Of a DNA stretch of 64,000 bases, positions 24,137 to 33,889 are shown one piece after another (within the stretch, counting starts at the first letter, position 1; every line of letters starts with the position of its first letter). The notes under the pieces were generated by a model. The model was not told the origin of the DNA. It was given only the letters and a program-made list of their open reading frames with translations, and ran no database searches. This DNA comes from Xanthobacteraceae bacterium (lineage in GTDB: Bacteria; Pseudomonadota; Alphaproteobacteria; Rhizobiales; Xanthobacteraceae), in assembly GCA_004297465.1 (NCBI GenBank), contig SCUB01000020.1, positions 102,183-166,182 on the forward strand. Direction: 5' to 3'. A program made the translations under genes and the position numbers.

Positions 24137-26047
24137 ATGAACGAGGCGATTCAAATCGCGATCGGCGGCGTGCTGCTTGGAAGCATTTACGCAATGCTCG
24201 CGCTCGGATTTTCGCTGGTCTACCGTATCACTGGCGTTATCAATCTTTCGCAGGGCGCCTTTTGCGTCTTGGCGGCGCTGACAATGTACAGCCTCAACGT
24301 CACGTTTGGCATGCCGTTATTCTTTGCTGCCCTAGCCGCTATCGCATTCACGACGGCCATCGGCATCCTCATTGGTGCCTTCACGTTCGTGCCTGGCATG
24401 ACGCGTCTGTCCAATAGCAACATCCTGATGTTGACCCTTGGCCTGTTGACGATGATCAATGGCGTCATGCTGCTGATCTGGGGCAGTCAGCCCTATTCAT
24501 TGCCTCCCTTTTCCGGTGAGGCCCCGGTGGTGTTGTTCGGCATTCGTGTACCCACCCAAGGATTGTGGATTGTTGGAACAACCCTTGTTCTCATTCTTTG
24601 TCTCTGGCTGATTCTATTCCGTACAAACCTCGGAAAAGCTTTACGGGCCTGTGCGGAGAATCCTGCAGCGGCGCGGCTGATGGGAATCGACGTCAAGCGC
24701 ATGACGTTGCTCAGCTTTGGCATGTCGGCACTAATCGGGGCGATCGGTGGGGTTGTGGTCTGCCCCATCATTTCGATCGAATTCGTCACAGGTCAGGAGT
24801 TTACGATCTCAGGATTTATCGCGGTGACGATTGGTGGCCTGCAATCGTTTGGGGGCGCCATCTTGGGTGGCCTCGCTCTAGGTGTCCTTACGCAAATGAC
24901 TGCAGGCTATGTTTCATCCATGTTTAGCAACGGTCTCGCGCTGGGCTTGCTGCTGATCATGTTGTTGTGGCGTCCGAACGGTTTGTTCGCGCCGGCCTTG
25001 CGCAAGCGGGAAGACGTTCGGGAAGCCGCCCGTGTGCAAGTTGGAATCGTGCGCCTGCAGGGTCGGCAGGGTTGGATTCTAGCCGCGATTGCGCTGCTGA
25101 TTGCTATATTGGTTCCCCATATTGTCTCGTACGGCATGTTGAGTTCGCTGGTCATCACCGGCATCCTGTTTCTCGCCGTAATCGGCCTTGATGTGCTCAT
25201 GGGCTGGGCGGGTCAGATCAATCTTGGACAGGCGGGATTCATGGCCATAGGCGGTTATTCCGCAGCAATCCTCGTGACGCGCTATGACTGGACGCCGATC
25301 CCCTCCACTCTGTTCGGTATGGCGCTGTCGCTTCTATGCGCAATCGTACTGTCGCTCGTGGTGATGCGTTTGAGGGGTCTCTATCTGGCGTTGGCAACTT
25401 TGGCTTTCGGACTCATGATTGATTCGATGACAGTGGGTCTGACCGAGTTTACAGGTGGCCCGTCAGGTATTGTTGGCATTCCATCGTTTGCCATCGGTAG
25501 CTACGTCTTCGCGACGCCAACCCAAATGTATTACTTCGTTTTGGCCTTAATCGTTACAATCGTGCTGCTCTTGATAGGCGCCATGCGTTCCAGTTTCGGT
25601 CGCGCGCTTCAGGCTGTACGGACGGATCAGATGGCCGCAGCAGCACTTGGCATCAACGTGCCGGTGCACAAGATGGCGGCCTTCGCGATCAGCGCCTTGC
25701 TTGGTTCATTGTCCGGCAGTTTGTATGCTTTTTTCTTTCATTACCTGTCTCCAGAAATGGTCGGTTCTGTACGATCGTTTGAATTGGTCGCAATGCTTAT
25801 CATTGGCGGCGAAGGCACCCTTGTCGGATCTGTCCTGGGCGTCGCGCTGTTGACGCTTCTACCAACGATTTTTCAGCCGCTGGCGGCGTTTAAAACCTTC
25901 GCCGAAGGCGTGTTGCTGGTCTTTTCATTCCTGTACATGCCGCAGGGGCTGTTCGGAACCGCCGTCATTCGTTTCAACCGCTGGACTCATCAGGCCGCTT
26001 CACGAATTACGCCATCGGTCTCTGCAGTTAATCGGGGCTCCGTATGA
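24137..26047 (+). CDS. Fused LivH-LivM branched-chain-type ABC permease
   Basis: A 636-residue fusion of two permeases usually made separately. The first half (about 1-290) is LivH-like (GSIYAMLALGFSLVYRITGV; NLGKALRACAENPAAARLMG). The second half (about 310-620) is LivM-like (GLDVLMGWAGQINLGQAGFM; SSFGRALQAVRTDQMAAAAL). Each half has its own EAA-type coupling loop. It forms the whole membrane channel of the importer and overlaps the next gene by 4 bp. The fused form is known in related aromatic-acid loci. Confidence 0.93.
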   Translation: MNEAIQIAIGGVLLGSIYAMLALGFSLVYRITGVINLSQGAFCVLAALTMYSLNVTFGMPLFFAALAAIAFTTAIGILIGAFTFVPGMTRLSNSNILMLTLGLLTMINGVMLLIWGSQPYSLPPFSGEAPVVLFGIRVPTQGLWIVGTTLVLILCLWLILFRTNLGKALRACAENPAAARLMGIDVKRMTLLSFGMSALIGAIGGVVVCPIISIEFVTGQEFTISGFIAVTIGGLQSFGGAILGGLALGVLTQMTAGYVSSMFSNGLALGLLLIMLLWRPNGLFAPALRKREDVREAARVQVGIVRLQGRQGWILAAIALLIAILVPHIVSYGMLSSLVITGILFLAVIGLDVLMGWAGQINLGQAGFMAIGGYSAAILVTRYDWTPIPSTLFGMALSLLCAIVLSLVVMRLRGLYLALATLAFGLMIDSMTVGLTEFTGGPSGIVGIPSFAIGSYVFATPTQMYYFVLALIVTIVLLLIGAMRSSFGRALQAVRTDQMAAAALGINVPVHKMAAFAISALLGSLSGSLYAFFFHYLSPEMVGSVRSFELVAMLIIGGEGTLVGSVLGVALLTLLPTIFQPLAAFKTFAEGVLLVFSFLYMPQGLFGTAVIRFNRWTHQAASRITPSVSAVNRGSV

Positions 26048-26829
26048 CGCGAAAGATTCTGGAAGTCGCAAGCCTCACCAAGGTGTTTGGCGGCTTGTGC
26101 GCAGTCGAAAATGTGTCTTTCGATGTCGATGAAGGCAGTATCACCGCGCTTATCGGTCCTAACGGCGCCGGTAAGACTACGATGTTCAACCTAATCACAA
26201 ATGTTTATCAGCGCAGCGATGGCGACGTGCTCTTCTGCGACGAATCTATTTGCGATCTGCCAGCCAACAAGATAGCGGGTCTCGGGTTGGTGCGGACCTT
26301 CCAATCTGCACGCGTCTTTCCTGGTATGACAACACTCGAAAATGTCCTCACCGGCGCGCATCTGCATATGCTGGCTCATCCGGCGCAGCAAATGCTCTGG
26401 TTGCCGAAGGCGACGCGCGAAGAGCGTGATCTTGTCGCCAAGGCTGATGCCTTATTGGATCTCGTCAATCTTTTGGCTTTCCGCGACGTTGCGGCGACCG
26501 ATTTACCCATGGGTGCGCAGAAGCTTTTGGAAGTAGTGCGAGCATTGATGGCGCAGCCGAAACTGCTGCTACTCGACGAACCAGCGGCAGGTCTGAATGA
26601 TAGCGAAACGGAAGAGTTTGCTGCGCTGATTTGTGCGGTGCGCAATAACGGGATTAGCGTCATGGTGGTGGAACACAATATGTCGCTGGTCATGGGCGTT
26701 GCTGACAAGGTGCTTGTTCTCGATGCAGGCCGGTTGATCGCGCAGGGAACCCCTGGTGACGTGCAAAACAACGCCCGTGTTGTTGAGGCCTATATTGGCC
26801 AGGAATTTTCGCCGCAGGACGGGGACTAG
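26044..26829 (+). CDS. ABC transporter ATP-binding protein, LivG-like
   Basis: A 261-residue ATPase with Walker A GPNGAGKTT, a LivG-type Q-loop region (GLGLVRTFQSARVFPGMTTL) and Walker B LLLLDEPAAGLND. The signature motif is atypical: DLPMGAQKLLEVVRALM replaces the usual LSYGQQ. The ATGA overlap with the fused permease shows coupling. It pairs with the LivF-like ATPase at 26833. Confidence 0.93.
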   Translation: MTRKILEVASLTKVFGGLCAVENVSFDVDEGSITALIGPNGAGKTTMFNLITNVYQRSDGDVLFCDESICDLPANKIAGLGLVRTFQSARVFPGMTTLENVLTGAHLHMLAHPAQQMLWLPKATREERDLVAKADALLDLVNLLAFRDVAATDLPMGAQKLLEVVRALMAQPKLLLLDEPAAGLNDSETEEFAALICAVRNNGISVMVVEHNMSLVMGVADKVLVLDAGRLIAQGTPGDVQNNARVVEAYIGQEFSPQDGD

Positions 26830-26832
26830 CCG

Positions 26833-27633
26833 ATGCTGGTGATTAAGAATCTGACGGCAGGGTATGGTGCCTTTCCGGCCATTCATGGCATTTCGCTGAA
26901 AGTCACCGCTGGTCAAATCGTTGCGCTCATTGGCGCCAACGGCGCGGGTAAGTCGACTCTCGTGCGCGCCCTGTCAGGAACGGTTACGGCTATGAGCGGC
27001 ACGATCGAACTTGGAGGCAAAGTGATTGACGGGCTGACATCCGGCGAACGGGTCAGCGCAGGAATCGTTCAAGTACCTGAGGGACGACAGGTGTTCCCTG
27101 GATTGACCGTTGCAGAAAACCTTTTTCTTGGCGCCTATGTCCACCGTAAGCGTCTGTCGCACAATGATCTTCAGCAACGTATTCAGGAAACTTGCTCGTC
27201 ATTCCCCGTCTTATTTGAGCGCATGTCAACCCCGGCGGGTAATTTGTCTGGCGGCCAACAGCAGATGCTCGCCATCGCACGCGGCTTGATGTCTCAGCCG
27301 CGGCTGCTTGTATTAGATGAGCCGTCGCTTGGTCTGTCGCCGTCGTTGGTCACAGAAATTTTCCGTTTGATTGCATCGTTGCGCAAGAAAGGACAATCAA
27401 TTCTGTTATCGGAGCAAAATGCCCGGCTCAGTCTTGCCGTTGCCGATTGGGCCTATGTAATCGAAAATGGAAGTATCGTGTTGGAGGGCACAGGCGCGGA
27501 ACTTTTGGCGTGCCCCGACATTGCGGCCCGCTATCTTGGCGGAGGTGTGAAGGAACATACCTCGGAAAGCCGCCGGGCCAAGCTTACCTCCCAATTGTTA
27601 CCCCTCTTGGCGCGCGATGCGCGTCAGTCCTGA
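26833..27633 (+). CDS. ABC transporter ATP-binding protein, LivF-like
   Basis: A 266-residue ATPase with Walker A GANGAGKST, LivF-type Q-loop segment VQVPEGRQVFPGLTVAENL, signature LSGGQQQMLAIARGLM and Walker B LLVLDEPSLGLSP, then SEQNARLSL. It starts 3 bp after the LivG-like gene and ends the operon. The C-terminal about 30 residues after YLGGG are unusual for the family and look unstructured. Confidence 0.93.
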   Translation: MLVIKNLTAGYGAFPAIHGISLKVTAGQIVALIGANGAGKSTLVRALSGTVTAMSGTIELGGKVIDGLTSGERVSAGIVQVPEGRQVFPGLTVAENLFLGAYVHRKRLSHNDLQQRIQETCSSFPVLFERMSTPAGNLSGGQQQMLAIARGLMSQPRLLVLDEPSLGLSPSLVTEIFRLIASLRKKGQSILLSEQNARLSLAVADWAYVIENGSIVLEGTGAELLACPDIAARYLGGGVKEHTSESRRAKLTSQLLPLLARDARQS

Positions 27634-27878
27634 TAATTGCGTCCCAGAGTCGTCATCTCAGTTACATTTTGGTTGAACCACCAGGTTCAGGAGCGACTGC
27701 CGTAATTATCTATTGTGGTCCTTGCCCCATTCGGGACGAGAGTGTGTACTACCGCGCGGTGCCAGCAATCCTCGGCGGCGCCGTGCGGCCCGAGCCGGTC
27801 GCAAGCCAAATCGAGGCAAGCGTCATGGTAACTGCGATCCTTCGGTGCACATTGAAGCAAGCTCCCGGTTTTCCAGTC

Positions 27879-28094
27879 CTATTTCTTGAGCGTCTTGCAT
27901 GACTTCATACACATCTGAAACTCGGTCTTGCAGGTCGGGCCGGCATAATTCTTCATGCAGGCGCGCTGTTGATCGCTGCAGACTTTGCAACTGTCGGCTG
28001 CTCTGGCGGTACCTGCGAACAAGGAGGAGCCGGCAAGCATGGCCAGTGCGAGAAGCGTCACGAACGTGAGCGGAGCAATCTTGAAGGTGCGCAT
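27879..28094 (-). CDS. Small secreted Cys-rich protein
   Basis: A 71-residue protein starting MRTFKIAPLTFVTLLALAML with a clear signal peptide ending GTARAAD. The mature part has six cysteines in the pattern CKVC, C in QRACMK, CKTE, CMKSC. Similar small proteins are common in Bradyrhizobium-like genomes. Function is unknown. I use the internal ATG at 28094 because the longer frame to 28253 adds non-signal sequence. Confidence 0.7.
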   Translation of the reverse strand: MRTFKIAPLTFVTLLALAMLAGSSLFAGTARAADSCKVCSDQQRACMKNYAGPTCKTEFQMCMKSCKTLKK

Positions 28095-28591
28095 AGTTAT
28101 CGTCCTCGTTGGTGTCAGAGTTCTCTGTTTGCCGGCGCAACCGGCGCCGGCAATAGCCGTTTGATTGCGGATCTTGACATCGGCTCCAGCCAAAGGCGTC
28201 AAATTTCGCGACTGTACTGATGCCGCAGGGATGATTTTGATGAGCCTGATCATCAGGTGCGGTATCTGAACATAGACTGAATGGCTGTACCTACGCAGAT
28301 CATCAGCGATGCCGACTCCCGTCGCGGGGATGCAAGGTCTATGGCCGAGTAAAGAAACGGAATTATTTGAACGGCACGTGTTGAGTCATCGATAGGCCAC
28401 CCTGTGGTGGCGGTGAGCACGGTGTGCGGCCGGTCGATGTTGCCTTACACGACACACCGACCTGAAGCGACTGTCGAGAACAAAAAAGCTTCATGACAGC
28501 GGTGTCCGGAGGATGGGCTGCCCTAACGACAGATTTAGCAAGGAGCAGAGATGCTGTTGCCTCATCTCGCTAGATCGATATGTATTTGTCG
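28095..28591. other. Intergenic stretch with no recognised feature
   Basis: About 500 bp between two minus-strand genes. I see no convincing gene, repeat or RNA. It separates the catabolic island from small envelope genes. Confidence 0.4.
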
Positions 28592-29008
28592 TCATGGATG
28601 CGTTGGCAATCGGCCTTGCGGCGTAAGGTTGTCAACGAGACCTGGTAGAACCTTTGCCAAGGCTGTGGTCAGTTCATCCTGGGGCAACCCAGACTTTTCC
28701 GAAAGCGTCTTCAGAATTTCTGGGCCGAGGGCAGTGCCGAGTTGACCAGGAGCAATTTGGCTGTTGGGTCCCGCGTTAATCCACGAGCTCACGATATCGC
28801 CGATGCCGCCGGTTTCGAGTTTCTTGACCAATCCACTCAATCCATCGATGAGACTTCCGCCGGTACCAACCGGGGTGGCGCTGCCTCCCGGCGTTGTGCT
28901 TTGTTTCGTTAAGCTTCCCGAGGCCCAAAGAGCAAGCAGGGCCAACAAAAGTGGTTTGGTAACTCCGCCCGGTATCGCCTTCTGAATCGTTTCTTCCAGG
29001 GTTGCCAT
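28592..29008 (-). CDS. YidB family (DUF937) protein
   Basis: A 138-residue protein of the YidB/DUF937 type. The C-terminal half (GGIGDIVSSWINAGPNSQI, then LGTALGPEILKTLSEKSGL and LTTALAKVLPGLVDNLTP) is diagnostic; SWI.G.N..I is the core motif. The N-terminus has a hydrophobic segment (KPLLLALLALWASGSL). A TTACCTCCTCG region upstream on the plus strand gives a good minus-strand ribosome site. Function is unknown, cytosolic or peripheral. Confidence 0.85.
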   Translation of the reverse strand: MATLEETIQKAIPGGVTKPLLLALLALWASGSLTKQSTTPGGSATPVGTGGSLIDGLSGLVKKLETGGIGDIVSSWINAGPNSQIAPGQLGTALGPEILKTLSEKSGLPQDELTTALAKVLPGLVDNLTPQGRLPTHP

Positions 29009-29250
29009 CTTTACCTCCTCGTTGATCCAAGGGTGCTAGCTGACGGAAATCATGTCATCATGGCCAATAGATTTTTCGTTACTCGAGGTGATGTCGTCAT
29101 ACTATCGTACCTAAAGGGAATCGGTCATTCCGCCGAGCTGTAGCTGTCGCGGGCCGGTGCAGATTTTTCCAAATTGACGGCAGGCGCCACACCAATCAGA
29201 ATTGTCCGGTCCGTAACATCCAACCCCGCCCTAGCCAGGAGTCCGCCAGA

Positions 29251-29499
29251 ATGTCGGTCATAAGCTGGGTGATTTTGGGACTCATTGCCGGGTTTGTAGG
29301 CAGCAAGATTGTGAACAAGCGGGGAGAGGGCTTTCTCCTCGATATTGCGCTCGGGGTTGTTGGCGCAATCGTTGGCGGAATCATATTCAGCTTTTTTGGT
29401 GCTAGCGGGATTACGGGGTTGAATCTTTACAGCATGATTGTTGCGATCGTTGGTTCGGTTGTCGTGATTTACGGCTATCACATGGTTGCTGGACGGTGA
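29251..29499 (+). CDS. GlsB/YeaQ/YmgE family stress membrane protein
   Basis: An 82-residue integral membrane protein with three helices: VISWVILGLIAGFVGSKIV, the glycine-rich LDIALGVVGAIVGGIIFSFF and LYSMIVAIVGSVVVIYGY. This is the transglycosylase-associated (YeaQ/GlsB) family, often induced by stress. No operon partner. Confidence 0.9.
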   Translation: MSVISWVILGLIAGFVGSKIVNKRGEGFLLDIALGVVGAIVGGIIFSFFGASGITGLNLYSMIVAIVGSVVVIYGYHMVAGR

Positions 29500-29664
29500 G
29501 AATCTTAGGCGGGCAAGAGATGCAGGCTAACGCATCTTGAACGAGAGGCGCGTGCTACTGGATACGTTGCTTCGAGGTGTGATTATGACTGATCAATTGC
29601 ACTCAGAGATTATGCTTGCGAGTGCTACGTAACCGGATGAGATTGGGGTGAATGTCCAAATAAG

Positions 29665-29690
29665 AAAGAGCCGGCTCGTGCCGGCTCTTT
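29665..29690. terminator. GC-rich hairpin terminator
   Basis: AAAGAGCCGGC-N4-GCCGGCTCTTT is a perfect 11-bp-arm hairpin flanked by A and T residues. It can serve transcripts on both strands. It lies after the YeaQ-like gene and before the metal-transport locus. Confidence 0.75.
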
Positions 29691-29755
29691 GCATTCTACG
29701 TGTAACCATCGTTATGAAATCATTTCGATTTGCCGTTGTTCTTCTTGCACTCGAA

Positions 29756-29968
29756 TCAGAATTTTTTTCGCTCCATACCGTGGAGACCCTTGGTATTTGC
29801 CTGGTCGGAACACAATTTTGAAATTGCCTGGCGCTGGATGCGCTCCCGGCTGACCAGGAAACGCCCCTCGCTTTGGAGCGCCAGCAACTCATCGATCTTG
29901 TTTTCCACCATGTCCGGAAAGTCCGTTCGCGCTCCGATTGTGGCGATCACGCCGGTGCTCGCCTGCAA
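29756..29968 (-). pseudogene. Truncated modE N-terminal fragment
   Basis: The minus-strand frame contains ENKIDELLALQSEGRFLVSR plus ERIQ, nearly the same as the start of the intact ModE at 41247 (KNKIDALLALRSEGRFLVGR). DNA similarity of roughly 80 percent extends about 105 bp and includes the upstream CCGGAAAGTCCGTT element. The frame then loses similarity, so only the first about 30 residues remain. It lies next to the metal-transport operon, in the same orientation as the intact modE 11.3 kb away. Confidence 0.75.
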
Positions 29969-29983
29969 AGCCGCTCGGACATG

Positions 29984-30745
29984 TCACTTGGGGCGCACGA
30001 CGCGATAGCTGGAACAGGTGCACTCGATCCTCAGCGGCACACCATAGACCTGCGAAAGCCGCTCGCCGGTCAAGGTCGCGTCGGGAGAGCCGATTGCGGC
30101 CAGTTCGCCGCGGGCGATCAGCGCGACGCGATCGGCGAGGTCGAAAGCGTGCTCCGGCTCGTGTGTCGACAGGATGATGGAAAAACCGCGCGCGGCAAGC
30201 CGCCGGATGTGATCGAGCACGATCAGCTTGTTGCCGAAGTCGAGGCTTGCGGTAGGTTCATCCATGACGATGATGTGGGCTTCCTGCGCCAGCGCGCGGG
30301 CGATCAACGCAAGCTGCAACTGTCCGCCGGAAATGCGCGTCGCATCGGCGTCGGCCAGTGCGGCGATGCCGAGGCTTTGCAGCGCGGCAAGGGCTTTCTC
30401 GTTATCGCGCGCGCTGGGATTGGAAAACGGGCCGAGATGGGCGGTGCGGCCCATCAGCACCAGGTCGAACACGGAATAGGAAAACACCGGCGCGTGCGCC
30501 TGCGGCACATAGGAAATTCTGTGGGCGATCTCGCGCCGGGTATGGCTCGCGATCTCTGCGCCATTGAGACGGACGTCGCCAGCGAGCGGTGGAAGCAACC
30601 CGAGCAGGGTCTTGAACAGGGTCGTCTTGCCCGATCCATTTGGTCCGAGAATGCACAGCACCTCGCCGATTCCGACCGCGAAGTCGATGGCCGATGCGAC
30701 CATGCGGCGGCCGTATCCGATGCTAAGACCGCGCGCCTCGATCAT
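29984..30745 (-). CDS. Iron-siderophore-type (FecE-like) ABC ATPase
   Basis: A 253-residue ATPase with Walker A GPNGSGKTT, a variant signature ISGGQLQLALIARAL and Walker B IIVMDEPTASLDF, then STHEPEHAF. It fits the FecE/BtuD/FhuC group. The start at 30745 overlaps the permease stop (ATGA). With the permease and binding protein it forms an importer for a chelated metal or oxyanion. The ModE/ModD context points to molybdate, tungstate or a Mo-chelate rather than iron. Confidence 0.9.
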   Translation of the reverse strand: MIEARGLSIGYGRRMVASAIDFAVGIGEVLCILGPNGSGKTTLFKTLLGLLPPLAGDVRLNGAEIASHTRREIAHRISYVPQAHAPVFSYSVFDLVLMGRTAHLGPFSNPSARDNEKALAALQSLGIAALADADATRISGGQLQLALIARALAQEAHIIVMDEPTASLDFGNKLIVLDHIRRLAARGFSIILSTHEPEHAFDLADRVALIARGELAAIGSPDATLTGERLSQVYGVPLRIECTCSSYRVVRPK

Positions 30746-31755
30746 CTTCGAACCCACACGCCGCGACTGCGGGCCAGCAGCCACACGAAAGTCGGCGCGC
30801 CGACGACGGCGGTCAACACCCCGAGCGGAACCTCGATCTTCGCCATCGAGCGGGCGAGGGTGTCGACGATGATCATGAAGGAAGCTCCCAACAGCAAGGT
30901 GGCCGGCAGCATGCGGTCGAAACGCTCGCCCACGATCATCCGTGCCATATGCGGCACCATGAGGCCGACCCAGCCGATGACGCCAGATACGGCGACCACA
31001 CTTGCCGTCACCAGCGTTGCTGCGACGATGATGACGAGGCGCACGCGCGCTGCGTCGATGCCCAGCGCGCGCGCCTCGTCGTCGCCCAGCGATAGTACGC
31101 CGATGTGCCAGCGGAAGGCGACGAGGATCGCCAATCCGAGTGCGATCAGGGGTGCGATCGCAGCGACATCGACCAGCTTTATTCCGGCAATGCTGCCGAG
31201 CAGCCAGAAGGTGATGGCCGGCAATTGCTGGTAGGGATCGGCCAGGATCTTGATGAGCGAGATGGCTGCGCTGGCCAGCGAGCCGACGACGATGCCCGAT
31301 AGCACAAGAACGAAGATGTCATTCTGGCTGCGCAGGATGCGCGCCAGGAAGGCGACAATGCTGACGGTGGCAAGGCCGGTCACGAAGCCGAGCAACTGGA
31401 TGGCCATCACCGGCAGGCCGAGCAGGATGCCGAACACGGCGCCGAGTCCGGCGCCGGTCGAAACACCAAGTATGTCGGGCGACACCAGCGGATTGCGGAA
31501 CAGCGTCTGGTAGGCGGCGCCGGCTCCGGCCAGCGCCGCGCCGACAAGAGCGGCGGCCGCGACCCGTGGCAGACGGATCTGCATCAGAACCGTGTCGAGC
31601 GTCGCGTCCACCGGCGATCCGGCAAGGCGCCCGAGAATCGCGGTGACAATGTCGAGGGGCGGAATCTGGTAGGGGCCGATCGTCGCGGCAACCAGGACGG
31701 TAAGAAGAAAGATAGCGGCCAGACCCGACGTGACAAGACCGGCACGCGTGTTCAT
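30742..31755 (-). CDS. FecCD-family ABC permease
   Basis: A 337-residue protein with about 10 helices and FecCD motifs RLPRVAAAALVGAALAGAGA, NPLVSPDILGVSTGAGLGA and GLMVPHMARMIVG. This is the BtuC/FecC fold. It overlaps the ATPase downstream and the solute-binding gene upstream by 4 bp each, so the three are one operon. Confidence 0.93.
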   Translation of the reverse strand: MNTRAGLVTSGLAAIFLLTVLVAATIGPYQIPPLDIVTAILGRLAGSPVDATLDTVLMQIRLPRVAAAALVGAALAGAGAAYQTLFRNPLVSPDILGVSTGAGLGAVFGILLGLPVMAIQLLGFVTGLATVSIVAFLARILRSQNDIFVLVLSGIVVGSLASAAISLIKILADPYQQLPAITFWLLGSIAGIKLVDVAAIAPLIALGLAILVAFRWHIGVLSLGDDEARALGIDAARVRLVIIVAATLVTASVVAVSGVIGWVGLMVPHMARMIVGERFDRMLPATLLLGASFMIIVDTLARSMAKIEVPLGVLTAVVGAPTFVWLLARSRGVWVRR

Positions 31756-32807
31756 TTGAGGCCGCCGGCCCTGTTTATAATCAGGTCGAGGTCAGCGTCG
31801 GAGACCGGCACTTGATAGAACAGTGCGTAGAAATCTCGCACCTTGTCGCGAAGATTTCCCTGCGCCTGTTCGGGATAGAACACATGGGTGAGCCACATGA
31901 CGCCCAGCAGCCGGTTGAGGGAGGGCGGGGTATCGATGAAACCGAATGGCAGGCTCGGTGAAAGGTAGACGCGGCCGGAAGTCACGGCGGGAATTGGCCC
32001 CCATGTCGGTTTGTTGCGAACATCGGCATGGAAATTCCGGTCCATAGTGATGAGGGTGTCAGGCGCCCAGGCAATGATCTGTTCCGTCGACGCTGTTGCA
32101 ATCGCGCCGTTCCGCATCAGGCCTTCGGCCACGTTGGTGGCCCCAACACGCTCGATGATTTCGCTGTTGATCGATCCACGCGTGCCCGTCTCCAGTCCTT
32201 CGGACCCCCGTGCGAGATAGACGCGCGGCCGGCTTGAGGCAGGAACGGCGGCGATAACGCGGTCGGCATCGGCGAGGATGACCTCGATGGCCTTCGCCAG
32301 TTGCCCGGCCCGCTCCCGAGTGCCCAATACCTCGCCAAGCAAGCGGACCGCTGTCGCTGTCGCGCCGAACCGGCCATCGAGCAGGAAATAGGGAATGCCG
32401 GTCTGCGCCTGAACACGGTCGGCGAGCGAAATATAAGTGTCGTTGAGGGTGCCAAAATCAATGATGAGGTCAGGCTTGCTGGCAAGAAGCGTTTCGAGGT
32501 TGAGCGTGTCGCCGCGTCCCGTTAGTCGGCCGAGTTCGGGAAGGTCGCGCACGCTTTTCAGGAGGAACGGCTTTTCGGCGTCGCGTGGCGCCTTCACCCA
32601 GCCGATCATCATCTCCGGAGCGAGCGCATAGAGCAAAACAGAAGCCGGCGGCCCGGCGGCAAAGACCCGCGTGACGGTGTCCGGAATGTCGACCTGTCGG
32701 CCGGCGGAATCGGTGGCGATGCGGGCCGCGGCCGGGCAGGGATTACCGAGACCAAGCCAAAGAGTTGCCAACAGTCCAGCCAGGCGGACCAACCGACTCA
32801 CGCGCAT
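31752..32807 (-). CDS. FecB/TroA-type ABC solute-binding protein
   Basis: A 351-residue periplasmic protein with signal peptide (VRLAGLLATLWLGLGNP), then TDSAGRQVDIPDTVTRVFA, the class III binding-protein opening. The two lobes are joined by a long helix as in BtuF/FecB proteins. It is first in the minus-strand operon with the FecCD permease and ATPase. A ModE-like box lies 46 bp upstream. Ligand is unknown; Mo/W oxyanion or a metallophore complex is inferred from neighbours. Confidence 0.88.
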   Translation of the reverse strand: MRVSRLVRLAGLLATLWLGLGNPCPAAARIATDSAGRQVDIPDTVTRVFAAGPPASVLLYALAPEMMIGWVKAPRDAEKPFLLKSVRDLPELGRLTGRGDTLNLETLLASKPDLIIDFGTLNDTYISLADRVQAQTGIPYFLLDGRFGATATAVRLLGEVLGTRERAGQLAKAIEVILADADRVIAAVPASSRPRVYLARGSEGLETGTRGSINSEIIERVGATNVAEGLMRNGAIATASTEQIIAWAPDTLITMDRNFHADVRNKPTWGPIPAVTSGRVYLSPSLPFGFIDTPPSLNRLLGVMWLTHVFYPEQAQGNLRDKVRDFYALFYQVPVSDADLDLIINRAGGLK

Positions 32808-32852
32808 CTCACAGACCTTCCACCATCGGCCGAATTGTCCCGCGGCCCACTC

Positions 32853-32878
32853 ATTGTATCTAATTATATATAACGTAA
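32853..32878. promoter_or_regulatory. ModE-like box before the metal ABC operon
   Basis: The site reads TTGTATCTAATT followed by ATATATAACG. It has the ATATAACG half-site of the ModE consensus and resembles the reverse complement of the site at 37874. It lies upstream of the solute-binding gene and between it and modD. Confidence 0.5.
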
Positions 32879-32909
32879 GTCAATGCAAGCGCATGTTCGG
32901 AGTCGAATG

Positions 32910-33755
32910 TCAATCTCTCCGGCCGATGGTCACGGCAACGTCCCGAGGCTGTGCGGTGTAAGGCCATGAGGTGACGAGAACACTGGCGCCGGCCTGGGCA
33001 TAGGCTGCGGCATTGTCCAGATTGATGCCGCCGGTCGCGGCGATGACGGCACGCGGCGCTATCGCCGCGAGCGCGGTGACCACTTCGGCCACCGTGGACG
33101 GCGTGAACTTCTCGGTTTGAATGACGTCAAATCCGGCCTGTGCAGCTGCAATGGCCTCGTCAATGGAATGAACTTCGATGACGAGTTTCTTTTCAGGGGC
33201 ATGAAGCCGCAAGCCATGCGCAAGATCGTCCAATCCGGCATTGGGACGGAACATGCGATGCTCCGCGAACAGCAGGATTGTTTCGGAAAGGCCGAGCCGG
33301 TGCATCACGCCGCCGCCGGCCTTCACCGCAGCCACGGCCAGCCCTTTTGTTCCGGGAACATTTTTGCGCGTGCAGGCAACCACGACAGCAGGATTTGCCA
33401 TGCGTGCCGCCGCAACCATCCTGCGTGTCGCGGTGGCGACGCCGGACCATACCTCGACCAGGGTCTGGGCGACCTTGTAGGACCGCAACAATCCGGTCGC
33501 GTGTCCTTCGCCCCGCAACAGGCAAGTGCCGGCCACCACCGTGTCGCCGGACCGCACCTCGCGTTCCACCTCGATGCCGGCAATCGCGAAAATCGCCTGC
33601 GCGTCTTCGATCGCGGCGACCGTCATGGCGTCCCTGGCCGTCAGGGTGATATGGCCCTTGTCGCCATTGACACCCAACGCTTCCGTTGTCAGGTCGCCAT
33701 AAGGGATATCTTCAGCAAGCAGTTTTTCCAATTCGGCAATCGGCAGCACGCTCAT
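32910..33755 (-). CDS. modD: ModD protein (QPRTase-like, molybdenum locus)
   Basis: A 281-residue member of the quinolinate phosphoribosyltransferase family, ModD branch. It keeps ARKN-type segments (ACTRKNVPGTKGLAVAAVKA), AGGGVMHRLGLSETILLF and the ATGGINLDNAAAYAQ phosphate loop, and it starts EDIPYGDLTTEALG. ModD is found beside molybdate transport genes; its reaction is not established to my knowledge. Lies upstream of the ABC operon on the same strand. It should not be mistaken for NadC, which is at 12103. Confidence 0.9.
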   Translation of the reverse strand: MSVLPIAELEKLLAEDIPYGDLTTEALGVNGDKGHITLTARDAMTVAAIEDAQAIFAIAGIEVEREVRSGDTVVAGTCLLRGEGHATGLLRSYKVAQTLVEVWSGVATATRRMVAAARMANPAVVVACTRKNVPGTKGLAVAAVKAGGGVMHRLGLSETILLFAEHRMFRPNAGLDDLAHGLRLHAPEKKLVIEVHSIDEAIAAAQAGFDVIQTEKFTPSTVAEVVTALAAIAPRAVIAATGGINLDNAAAYAQAGASVLVTSWPYTAQPRDVAVTIGRRD

Positions 33756-33889
33756 GCGCTTGAGTCCATCATAGCAAGGAGTAAGGTGATGCGAACGCAG
33801 GCCTGATCCCGTTCCGAAGCGGGTCCGTGTCTGACGTACAAGGCATCAGGTTTTGGAAAAATGGTTCAGGACTGGCCGGGACAGAATCG

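Noticed and set aside
29873..31234. 453-codon plus-strand frame
   Set aside because: It is the reverse of the FecE/FecCD genes and the modE scrap, not a gene.
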